This document shows, one piece after another, positions 45,588 through 53,963 of a stretch of DNA of 64,000 nt. A program made the position numbers and the translations under genes. The stretch is from WTGJ01 sp965237765 (GTDB lineage Bacteria > Chloroflexota > Anaerolineae > Aggregatilineales > Phototrophicaceae): contig OZ250157.1 in NCBI GenBank assembly GCA_965237765.1, positions 1,364,001-1,428,000 of the forward strand, in the 5' to 3' direction. The stretch's first letter is position 1. Each line of letters opens with the position of its first letter. The notes below the pieces were generated by a model. It saw only the letters and a list, made by a program, of their open reading frames with translations, was not told the DNA's origin and did no database searches.

Positions 45588-48500
45588 CGTCTGTCTCTGC
45601 GCTGTCCTCGGGCGCGACGCCGAGGTAAGCCTCGATGACGCGCGGGTTCCGCTGGACTTCCTTCGGGCTGCCTTCGGCGATTTTCGCGCCGTAATCGAGC
45701 ACCGTGATTTGTTCGGAGACGCCCATGACCAGCTTCATATCGTGTTCGATGAGGAAGACGGCGATGTTGCGTTCTTCGGGCAGGCGGCGGATGAGGGACA
45801 TCATCTGTTCGGTTTCTAGCGGGTTCATGCCGGCGACGGGCTCATCCAACATCAGCAATTCGGGTTGGGAGGCGAGGGCGCGGGCGATTTCCAGCCGCCG
45901 TTGCGAGCCATAGGGCAAGCTGTTGGCGATGTCATCGCCATGGTCGGCAAGACCGACGAATTCCAGCAATTCCAGCGCTTCCTTTAGTGAAGTGTCTTCC
46001 GACGTTTCGCTGGCATCGCGCCCGCGCAACGAGCGCAGCGCCTCGTCTTGCAGGCGCGGGTGCATACCGACCAGCGTGTTTTCTAGCACCGTCATCTCGC
46101 CAAAGAGGCGGATGTTCTGGTAGGTGCGGGCGATGCCGAGGGCGCCGATTTCATCCGGGCGCAGGCCGAGCAAGCTGCGCCCCTGGTAGCGCATGTCGCC
46201 TTCTTCAGGCGGGTAGAAGCCGTTCAGGCAGTTAAAGAGCGTGGTCTTGCCAGCGCCGTTGGGGCCGATGACGGCGGTGATGCTGCGGCGGGGGATGATG
46301 AGGTCGATGTCATCCAGCGCGGTCAGGCCACCGAAACGCTTGGTAAGGGCGCGGATTTCCAGAAGGGGCGGGTCGCCTTTCTCCGGGATGGTCTTTGCTA
46401 AGGGGCGGGGCGGCGAGAACAGGTCCTGCGGCCGCAAGAGCAGTGCGAGGAGGACTGTTCCCGCCCGTGAGATAGCCGCGCCGACGCCCGCCAGGGCCGC
46501 GCGCAGGCCTCCCTCGGGGCCGGCCGCGGATTTCCGCTCGCGCGCCGCGGCGGCGGCCGCCAGCTTCGCCGGCCGCGGCGGGATGAGCCCCTGCGGCCGC
46601 AGGAGCATCGCCAATACCAGCAGGCTGGAATAGGCCAGCAGACGGTAATCCTTGAATTCGCGCAGCACTTCCGGCATACCGACGAGCATGAAGGCGCCCA
46701 GCAATATGCCCAGCACCGAGCCCATGCCGCCGATGATGATCAGGCTCAGCACGTTGATGGAGACGAAGACGGTGAAGGTATCCGGGAAGATGCCCCTGAA
46801 CCAGGCGCCGACGAATGCACCACCCAGACCAGCGAAGGCTGAGCTGACGCCAAAGGCCAACAATTTCGTGCTCACGAGCGGGATGCCGAGGGCCTGCGCC
46901 ACATCCTCATCCGCCCGGATGGCGCGCCAGGCCCGCCCCAGCCGCGTCGGCGCCAGGCGCAAGACCACCAGCGCCGTCACGATCACCCCCAGCAAGAAGA
47001 GGTAGTACATCCACGTCGTGCCAGTGAAGGTGAAGACCCAATCGGGATGCAGGGCGGAAAGATCCAGTTGCGGCGCCGGGATGGGGGTGATGCCCGAGGG
47101 GCCGCCGAAAATGGGCTTATAGGAATTCGATTTCAGGACGCGGTTGGTGATTTCGCCGAAGCCGAGCGTGACGATGGCCAGGTAATCGCCGCGGAGGCGC
47201 AAGACTGGGAAGCCGAGCAGGACGCCGGTCGTCGCGCTGATGATGATGGCCAGCGGCACCGCTTCCCAGAAGCTGAGCAAGCCGCCGCATTCGGCCACTG
47301 GCACGTCGGCGCCGCCACAGGTGAGCACGCTCGGCGTCGTCAACAGGGCGGTGCTATAGGCGCCGATGGCATAGGAAGCGACGTAGCCCAGATCCAGCAG
47401 ACCGGCGTAGCCGATCATCACGTTCAAGCCGAGGCCCATGATGGTGAAGAGGGCCATCCAATTCAGGCCGAAGGTGATGTATTCGCCGACGAAAATGGGC
47501 GCCAGCAGGGCGAAGACGAAGAGGGCGATGCTGATGGCCAGCATGGCGCGCCGCCGGTCGCCTTCGGGGAGGGAATGGAAGCGCTTGACCGCTACGGGCG
47601 CGCGCTGCCGCGGGTATTTGTAGGCCGCCGCGACCAGCAGCGCGGTGATGAGCGTCCCCAGGTAAGTGAGGCCACCCTGCCAATTCAATACGCCGAAGAC
47701 GAGCACGGTCGTCAAGAAATAGAGGCTGCCGTTGTGCGCATCCGGCGGCGCAGCCTGCGCCAGCGCCCCCAGCATCCCCAGCAAGGCGAAAAAGAAGAAA
47801 TATGCTGGCAGCGATTCCTGCGCCTGGCTGAGGATATAGGGCAGCTTGCCGACGCCGCGCAGGATGCCCCCGCGCTCCAACCCGCCGCTCTCGATGATCG
47901 GCCATAGCGCGAAGGCCAGGGCGATGCCCAACAAGGCGCCGGCGGCGATGCGTGGCAACGTGCGCAGACGGCCGCCCCAGCGCCACAGCACACCATAACC
48001 CACCGCGAAGGCGGCCGTGATGGCCAGCGCGTCTGGCAGCGCGAAGATGCCCAGCAGCTCGTCGCTCAGTAACGAGAGGCCGGTCAAGATGGCGATGAGC
48101 AGGATGGCGAGGTTACGGCCGCGTGCCGGCAGGCTGGCCAACCCGCCCGCCGCCAGGCCGATGAAAGCCGCGCGCGCCAGGAAGAGCAGCACAGGACCGA
48201 GCTGCAGCGTCTCCCCCGGCGCCAGCGTCGCGCGAATCGGGTCGATGATGCCGGTGAAGACGAATTGCAGTTCGATGAATTTCTCCAGCAGCATCAGGGC
48301 GACGAGGGCGGCGGCGACGACGAGGGCGGCCACCAGCGCCTTGGGCAGGCGGGCGCGCCAGGCGGGCCCGTCGCCACGAATTTTGGCGCGCATGGCCGCG
48401 AAATAGGCCGCGCCGCCCAGCATGTAGAGGGCGACGAGCGTCGTCAGCCGCAAGGGCGCCAACAGGGTGAGCGGGCCGATGGCGACGGTATCGTCGATGG

Positions 48501-48666
48501 TCACCCCGGCGCGGAAGGAGGAAAAAATGCCCGTGAGCGTCAGGATGATTACGATGCAGGCGGCGTAGATGCCCTGGCGCGCGTAATCGAAATGCGGGGC
48601 AAGGCTTTGCTGTACGCTGCGAACGCGCTCGCGCAAGGACGGTGCTTGGGCGGAGATGGCAGCCAT
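45580..48666 (-). CDS. livMG: Fused LivM permease-LivG ATPase
   Basis: A 1028-residue fusion. Residues 1-390 hold about nine helices, much longer than the usual LivM N-terminus. The LivM core (about 395-690) includes IMGLGLNVMIGYAGLLDLGY, AIGAYSTALL and FPVLRLRGDYLAIVTLGFGE. A linker of about 80 residues carries two similar motifs, LLRPQGLIPPRP and LLRPQDLFSPPRP. The LivG ATPase (about 770-1028) has Walker A GPNGAGKTTLFN, signature LPYGSQRRLEIARAL, Walker B LLMLDEPVAGMNP and VFLIEHDMKLVMG. The fusion fixes a one-to-one ratio of pore and ATPase. livH lies 3 bases upstream. Confidence 0.95.
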   Translation of the reverse strand: MAAISAQAPSLRERVRSVQQSLAPHFDYARQGIYAACIVIILTLTGIFSSFRAGVTIDDTVAIGPLTLLAPLRLTTLVALYMLGGAAYFAAMRAKIRGDGPAWRARLPKALVAALVVAAALVALMLLEKFIELQFVFTGIIDPIRATLAPGETLQLGPVLLFLARAAFIGLAAGGLASLPARGRNLAILLIAILTGLSLLSDELLGIFALPDALAITAAFAVGYGVLWRWGGRLRTLPRIAAGALLGIALAFALWPIIESGGLERGGILRGVGKLPYILSQAQESLPAYFFFFALLGMLGALAQAAPPDAHNGSLYFLTTVLVFGVLNWQGGLTYLGTLITALLVAAAYKYPRQRAPVAVKRFHSLPEGDRRRAMLAISIALFVFALLAPIFVGEYITFGLNWMALFTIMGLGLNVMIGYAGLLDLGYVASYAIGAYSTALLTTPSVLTCGGADVPVAECGGLLSFWEAVPLAIIISATTGVLLGFPVLRLRGDYLAIVTLGFGEITNRVLKSNSYKPIFGGPSGITPIPAPQLDLSALHPDWVFTFTGTTWMYYLFLLGVIVTALVVLRLAPTRLGRAWRAIRADEDVAQALGIPLVSTKLLAFGVSSAFAGLGGAFVGAWFRGIFPDTFTVFVSINVLSLIIIGGMGSVLGILLGAFMLVGMPEVLREFKDYRLLAYSSLLVLAMLLRPQGLIPPRPAKLAAAAAARERKSAAGPEGGLRAALAGVGAAISRAGTVLLALLLRPQDLFSPPRPLAKTIPEKGDPPLLEIRALTKRFGGLTALDDIDLIIPRRSITAVIGPNGAGKTTLFNCLNGFYPPEEGDMRYQGRSLLGLRPDEIGALGIARTYQNIRLFGEMTVLENTLVGMHPRLQDEALRSLRGRDASETSEDTSLKEALELLEFVGLADHGDDIANSLPYGSQRRLEIARALASQPELLMLDEPVAGMNPLETEQMMSLIRRLPEERNIAVFLIEHDMKLVMGVSEQITVLDYGAKIAEGSPKEVQRNPRVIEAYLGVAPEDSAETDDA

Positions 48667-48669
48667 CGC

Positions 48670-49830
48670 TCAGGCTCGCTTGGAGAGGATTTCGCCGAAG
48701 ATGCCGGTGGGGCGCAGGATGAGCACGAGGATGAGCAAGCCGAAGACGATAATTTCCTTCAGCTGGTGGTCGATATTCCAGAGCGGCGGGCCGACGGCTT
48801 CGACGACGCCGAGGAAGAGACCGCCGACGGCCGCGCCGGGGATGTTGCCGATGCCCCCCAGCACCGCCGCCGTGAAGGCTTTGATGCCCGGGAAGAAGCC
48901 GATGAAAGGCGTCGCCTGCCCGTTGCCAGGGATGATGAGGAAGAGCACGGCCGCCGCCCCCGCCAGCGCCGCGCCTAGCACGAAGGTCGTAACGATGATG
49001 CCATCCACGTCGATGCCCATCAGCGCCGCTGTGTTCTTGTCTTCGGCGACGGCACGCATCGCCTTGCCGCGCCTCGTGCGCTGGATATAGAACCAGAGCG
49101 CGATCATCAGCGAGCAAGCCAGGAAGAGCACGATGAACCAGATGGGGCGCAGGCGGATATCCAGGCCCAGCAGGTTCACTTTGTAGATACCGCCCACCAG
49201 ATCCAGCCCCATGCCGCCGCCGGGGATTTCCTTACATACCTGGCAGCCGGGGACTTTGATGTAATAGTGCACGTTGGGGTAGCGCCGGGAATCGGCGCCG
49301 AAGAGGCGCAGAAAGAGCTGCTGCAGGGCGATGCTGGCGCCGATGGCCGTGATGAGTGGCACGAGGCGCGGCGCCCCCCGCAGGGGTCGATAGGCGATGC
49401 GTTCCAGCAGGAGGGCGATGGCGATGGAGAAGATGGCGGCGATGGTGATGGTGAAGAAGAGCGCGAAGATGGTGTGCTGCTCCAGCCAGCCCCGACCCTG
49501 GGCGAAGATGATGGCGAAATAACCCATATAACCGCCGGCCATGAAGACCTCGCCATGGGCGAAGTTGATCATGAAGAGGATGCCGTAGACCAGCGTATAG
49601 CCGAGGGCGATGAGCGCGTAGATGCTACCGGTGGAGAGGCCGAAGAAGAAATTCTGCAGCAGCGTGTGCGGCCGCGCGATGCCCGTCGCCAGGTTGTAGA
49701 TGGCCGCGACGATCAGGACGACGAGAAAAATTTGCCCGGCGATCTGAAGCGCGTTGCGGCCGATATAACGCCGCAAGCGCCCGATGGTGATGCCGCCCGC
49801 ACGGCGCTGGCCTGGCAAGGGAATTGTCAC
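48670..49830 (-). CDS. livH: Branched-chain amino acid ABC transporter permease LivH
   Basis: A 386-residue inner-membrane permease. Core motifs are GLSTGSIYALIALGYTLVYG, ILFMINFAHGEVFMAGGYMG and GGIGNIPGAAVGGLFLGVVE. The start is put at GTG 49830 (VTIPLPGQRR), with AAGGAC 8 bases upstream; a longer frame runs into the terminator after the receptor gene. A loop of about 45 residues around VPGCQVCKEIPGGG carries two cysteines and is unusual. It pairs with the LivM domain encoded downstream. Confidence 0.94.
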   Translation of the reverse strand: MTIPLPGQRRAGGITIGRLRRYIGRNALQIAGQIFLVVLIVAAIYNLATGIARPHTLLQNFFFGLSTGSIYALIALGYTLVYGILFMINFAHGEVFMAGGYMGYFAIIFAQGRGWLEQHTIFALFFTITIAAIFSIAIALLLERIAYRPLRGAPRLVPLITAIGASIALQQLFLRLFGADSRRYPNVHYYIKVPGCQVCKEIPGGGMGLDLVGGIYKVNLLGLDIRLRPIWFIVLFLACSLMIALWFYIQRTRRGKAMRAVAEDKNTAALMGIDVDGIIVTTFVLGAALAGAAAVLFLIIPGNGQATPFIGFFPGIKAFTAAVLGGIGNIPGAAVGGLFLGVVEAVGPPLWNIDHQLKEIIVFGLLILVLILRPTGIFGEILSKRA

Positions 49831-49930
49831 GATTCGTGTCCTTGTCCGCGCTTTTGTGACAGGCCGTGATTGTAGCGAGGCGGCATGGATTCGCAAACGA
49901 AGGGGCACTCCCCACCGCGCAGAGATCAAG

Positions 49931-49964
49931 AAAAACCCCGCTCCGGTGAGGGGCGGGGGTTTTT
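49931..49964 (-). terminator. Terminator between receptor 1 and livH
   Basis: AAAAACCCC-GC-TCC, short loop, GGGGCGGGGGTTTTT: a GC-rich stem with A and T runs on both sides, so it can end transcription in either direction. It would make the receptor gene more abundant than the pore genes by partial read-through. Confidence 0.8.
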
Positions 49965-49990
49965 GGCTATTGGAGATGGTTCGGAGGGGG

Positions 49991-51232
49991 TTAGCCCTCG
50001 TCGTCATCCATGTCGTCATCCATCATATCGTCGTCCATCATACCGCCGGCCATGCCGATCTCGACGAATTCACCCATTTGGACTTGGAAGAATCCGACCG
50101 GCGTAGTGATGCATTCACCGGTGCCGTCGCAATTGATCGTACCGGTGACGCCATCGTAATTGGTCAGTGTTCGGACGAAATCGAGCAGGGCAGCGCGGTT
50201 GATGACCAGGTTGCCTTCGTCATCCAGCGCGCCGACCGCCTCGATGCCCATGACTAAGATGGTATAGGCGTCAAAGGAGTTGGTGTGGAAGCTGGCGGCG
50301 GGTTCTTCGGTGAAGACTTCTAAGTATTGCTCGGTGAGCGCAGCCGAGGCATCCGAGGAAACCGGGCGCGGCGTCGAGGCGTAGACGCCTTCGGAAGCTT
50401 CGCCGGCCAGTTCGATCACTTCCGGACCGAAGATGCCATCGGCGCCCATGAAGGGCACTTCTTCCAGCCCGACGTCAGCGCGTTGTTGGATGAGGCGCGC
50501 CGCTTCGGCGTTGAAGCAGCCGCAGTAGACCAGCTCCGGACCGGCTTCAGCCATTTCGCTCAGGAGGGCCTGGAAGTTGGTATCGCCGACGGTGATCGCA
50601 TCGGCAGCGACGACCTCGCCACCCAATGCCTCAAAGTTGGCCGTGACGACGCCGACGAGGCCTTCACCATAGGCGCTGCCGTCATGGATGGTGGCCAGCC
50701 GCGTTACGCCCAGCTCGTTGTAGATGAATTCGGCGGCGAATTTGCCCTGGTTGGCATCCGAGGGGACGGTGCGGTTGAAGCTAGCGAAGCCGCTCTGGGT
50801 GAGGGCCGGGGCGGTGCAGCTGGGGCTGATGGTGGTGAAACCGGCGGCGTCGTAGATGGGCGCCGCGGGCGTGCAGGCGGACGAGCACATCGGCCCGACT
50901 ACGCCCACCACGTTCGGGTCAGAGGTGTAGCGCGTGGCGACAGCGACGCCGCCTTCCGCGTTGCATTGCGAATCTTGAGGGTCGAGGGCGATGGCGAATT
51001 CCGCGCCGCCCACGGTGGCTGTCGGCCGGTTCATGTGGCCGAGCACGGCGCCGTTGCGGATGTTGTTACCGAAGGGCGCGAGGCCCTCGCCGCTGAAGGC
51101 CGCCGAAACGCCAATGATGAGTTCCCCATCCGGCGCGATGACGACGTCTTCGCCTTGCGCCAGAGCGAGGCTGCCCGTCGCCATAATGGCGAGCGCGAGC
51201 AGACCGATACTGAGCTTACGCATCCATTTCAT
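49991..51232 (-). CDS. Liv-type receptor 1 (periplasmic binding protein, type 1 fold)
   Basis: A 413-residue ABC receptor. The signal peptide MKWMRKLSIGLLALAIMATG ends near LALAQG. The mature part starts with the array-wide motif VIAPDGELIIGVSAAFSGEG. Cysteines lie in DSQCNAEGG, GPMCSSAC, SPSCTAP, YCGCFNAEAARLI and NCDGTGEC, eight in all. The C-terminus is a Met/Asp tail (MAGGMMDDDMMDDDMDDDEG), possibly metal-binding or a surface tail. GAGGAAATC precedes the ATG. It is nearest to livH and probably the main receptor. Confidence 0.93.
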   Translation of the reverse strand: MKWMRKLSIGLLALAIMATGSLALAQGEDVVIAPDGELIIGVSAAFSGEGLAPFGNNIRNGAVLGHMNRPTATVGGAEFAIALDPQDSQCNAEGGVAVATRYTSDPNVVGVVGPMCSSACTPAAPIYDAAGFTTISPSCTAPALTQSGFASFNRTVPSDANQGKFAAEFIYNELGVTRLATIHDGSAYGEGLVGVVTANFEALGGEVVAADAITVGDTNFQALLSEMAEAGPELVYCGCFNAEAARLIQQRADVGLEEVPFMGADGIFGPEVIELAGEASEGVYASTPRPVSSDASAALTEQYLEVFTEEPAASFHTNSFDAYTILVMGIEAVGALDDEGNLVINRAALLDFVRTLTNYDGVTGTINCDGTGECITTPVGFFQVQMGEFVEIGMAGGMMDDDMMDDDMDDDEG

Positions 51233-51317
51233 GATTTCCTCCCTGTCTGAATGAATGGTTCGCGGTTTTGGATTAGCCGCTTGTCACACAGTATAGCCCA
51301 AAGGGTTGGAGTGATGC

Positions 51318-52508
51318 TCATTCCTCAACCATGCTGGGGTCAACCATCTCCTCGATGAGCGCGAAGGCGCCATCCTGTATCTGCCAGATGCCGATGGGGG
51401 TGGAGGCACATTCGCCGCTGCCGTCGCAAGCGAGGGGGCCGCTGAGGCCGGCGACGGGGCCGTAGCTGCGCAGGGCAGCGGCCAGCGCGGCGCGGTCGAT
51501 GCGCAGGTTGCCCTCGTCATCCAGCGTGCCAACTTGTTCGATGGCCGCGCGGAGCATCAGATAGGTGTCGTAGGCGTTGTCGTGCACATGAGAGACGGGC
51601 GCTTCGCCGAAGCGTTCTTCGTAACGAGCGGCGAAGGCGGCCTGGCGCGCGCTGCTCCTCTGTTTCCTGGTGCGGCAAATTGGAAGCGAGGTAGACATTA
51701 CGATTGGCGGCCGCGCCGACGCGCTCCGGGACGGCAGGGCTCAGCCAGGCGGAACTGCCGAAAAGGGGAATATCGCCAAGGCCGCCGGCCTCGCGCTGGG
51801 CGATGATGCGCGCCGCTTCGTTCGCATAGCCGACGAAATACAACGCCTCTGGTTCCTCCGCAGCGACAGCAGCCAGGATCGGCCGGTAATCTTCCTCACC
51901 GGGGGTGATGATCGCGCCGGGCAGGATTTCGCCACCGAGCGCGGTGAAGGTTTCGCTCATGGTGGTGGCGAGGCTCAGGGCGTAGTCGCTGTTTTCGCGG
52001 ATGATGGCGACGCGGCGGATGCCCAGCGTCTCGTAATAGAAGAAGGCGGCGGCGATGGCCTGGCCGCTATTGACGGGCTGGGTATGGTTGAAGCTGGCGA
52101 AGCCGCGCTGCTGGATGACGGACGAAGTGTAGCCGGGGCTGACGAGGGAATAGCCGGCCGCGTCATAGATGAGGGCTGCGGCCAGGCAGGCGGCCGTGCA
52201 GACCGGGCCGAGCACGCCGACGACGCGCGCGTCCGCGGTGAAGTATTCGGCCGTGGCGGCGCCCTCCGTGCCGCAGGCCGTATCCTGCGTGTCCAATTGC
52301 AGCGAGAAGACCGTTTCGCCGAATTGCAGGTCGGGCTGTTTTTCCTGCGCCACTTGGATGCCGCGCAGCGCGTCGATACTCAGCGTCGCGGTGTCCTCGC
52401 CGCTCAAGCCGACCGACACGCCGAGGAGGATCGGTTCGCCCGGAGCAATGATGACGACAGAGGATGTTTCCTGGGCCAGGGTAGGAGCGACGCAGAGCGT
52501 GATGAGGA
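51318..52508 (-). pseudogene. Liv-type receptor 2, no start codon and one frameshift
   Basis: The frame reads FFLLLITLCVAPTLAQ (a signal-peptide core) and IIAPGEPILLGVSVGLSGED, but upstream of it lies only the terminator of receptor 3, with an in-frame TGA and no ATG; GTG 52419 would remove the signal peptide. The body has DTACGTEGA, GPVCTAAC and YFVGYANEAARII (no CxC pair). After LPHQETEEQ, near 51650 in a GCGCGCGC run, the frame shifts; the other frame goes on QAAFAARYEERFGEAPVSHV to CDGSGECASTPIG and the stop at 51318. Both defects suggest that it is not expressed. Confidence 0.82.
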
Positions 52509-52512
52509 GTAG

Positions 52513-52548
52513 AAAAAACCGACCTCACCAATTGAGGCGAGGTCGGTT
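52513..52548 (-). terminator. Terminator after receptor 3
   Basis: On the minus strand AACCGACCTCGCC, loop, GGTGAGGTCGGTT followed by a T-run. It is 25 bases after the stop of receptor 3 and directly abuts the headless receptor 2. Confidence 0.85.
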
Positions 52549-52572
52549 GTAGGGTCGAGTTTTTGATATCGA

Positions 52573-53766
52573 TCATTCGCCAGTGGCGATGCCGATCTGC
52601 TCGAAGATACCATCGACGACCTGGAAGACACCGGTGGGCGAGATGATGCATTCGCCGGTGCCGTCGCATTCGAGGGTGCCGGTGAGGCCAGCGACGGGGC
52701 CGTAGCTGCGCAGGAAGGCCGCGAGGGCGGCGCGGTCGACAACCAGGTTGCCTTCGTCATCGATGCTGCCAGCCGCTTCCACGGCGGCGTAGAGCATGTA
52801 GTAAGCGTCATAGCCGTTGACATGGAAGGGAGCGAGTGGCGTTTCGCCATAGGTCTCTTCATAGGTGGCCAGGAAGGCGTTGTAGGCGGCTTCCTGCTCT
52901 TCACTCGCGGAGACGGGGACCGGCGCGGTGGCGATGGTGCCTTCGGCCGCTTCCACCGCCAGTTCGATCACTTCAGTGCCCTTCCAGCCATCTGCGCCGA
53001 AGAAGACGGTCTCTTCCAGTCCGACATCGGCGCGCTGCTGCATGAGGCGGGCCGCTTCGGCCGGGAAGCCGGAGAAATAAATCAGCTCGGGCTCTACTTC
53101 GGCAATTTCGCTGAGCAGGGATTGGAAGGAAGTATCGCCGACGGTGACCGCATCCGCCGCGACGACTTCGCCGCCATTGGCCGTGAAGGTTTCGGTGAAG
53201 ACATCGACGAGGCCTTCGGCGTAGGGGCTGCCGTCATGGATGGTGGCGACGCGGGTGATACCCAGCGTAGTCAGGACGTAGTAAGCCGTGTTCGCACCCT
53301 GGACGTAATCCGAGGAGGCGGTCCGGTTGAAGCTGGTGAAGCCCGAGCGCGAAAGGTCGCCATTGGTGCAGCTGGGGCTGATGGAGGAATAGCCAGCAGC
53401 GTCATAAATGGGCGCGGCGGGGAAGCAAGCGCTGGAGCACATGGGGCCGATGACGCCGACTATGGAGGAGTCGGAAGCGAAGCGGGTGGCTGTCGCCACG
53501 CCGCCCTCGGCGTTGCACTGGGAATCTTGCACATCGAGTTCGATGGCGAATTCCACGCCGTTGATGGTGATGGTGGGAGTTTCGGACTGGGCGATTTCGA
53601 TACCGCGCTTGATATCCTCGCCGAGGGGGGCGATGCCTTCACCGGAAAGGCCGACGGAGACACCGAAGACGACGGGGTCGCCAGGGGCGACGACCATTTC
53701 CTGCGCATTCGCCACGGCCGCACTCAACAGCAGCGCGACGAGTAGCAATGCAATGACGTTACGCAT
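52573..53766 (-). CDS. Liv-type receptor 3
   Basis: A 397-residue type 1 periplasmic binding protein from ATG 53766 (MRNVIALLLVALLLSAAVAN); GTG 53775 is also in frame. The mature start is VVAPGDPVVFGVSVGLSGEG. Cysteines: DSQCNAEGG, GPMCSSACFPAAPIYDAAGY, SPSCTNG and ECDGTGECI, six in all. The position of the CxC pair in receptors 1, 5 and 6 reads YFSGFPAEAARLMQQ here. It is intact and followed by its own terminator, so it is probably transcribed separately, from a promoter in the 190 bases shared with the divergent exporter gene. Confidence 0.93.
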   Translation of the reverse strand: MRNVIALLLVALLLSAAVANAQEMVVAPGDPVVFGVSVGLSGEGIAPLGEDIKRGIEIAQSETPTITINGVEFAIELDVQDSQCNAEGGVATATRFASDSSIVGVIGPMCSSACFPAAPIYDAAGYSSISPSCTNGDLSRSGFTSFNRTASSDYVQGANTAYYVLTTLGITRVATIHDGSPYAEGLVDVFTETFTANGGEVVAADAVTVGDTSFQSLLSEIAEVEPELIYFSGFPAEAARLMQQRADVGLEETVFFGADGWKGTEVIELAVEAAEGTIATAPVPVSASEEQEAAYNAFLATYEETYGETPLAPFHVNGYDAYYMLYAAVEAAGSIDDEGNLVVDRAALAAFLRSYGPVAGLTGTLECDGTGECIISPTGVFQVVDGIFEQIGIATGE

Positions 53767-53963
53767 AATACTCACTCTCTATTCTCACTAGAATCACAAA
53801 GTAGCGCAGCGAAGTTCGGACGATTGTTGCAGTATAAACAAGGGCGGGCCGCAGGGTCAATATGAGGGAGTGCCACTTTGGCTGCTCTGGTGAGGGTAAG
53901 AGCGCGGGCCAGGAGCGCATCCAGTTCGCATAGTGACGTGGCGATACGAGGCGGGAGGCGAGC

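Noticed and set aside
49831..50019. Longer start of livH
   Set aside because: The extension runs across the terminator after receptor 1 and reads as random sequence.
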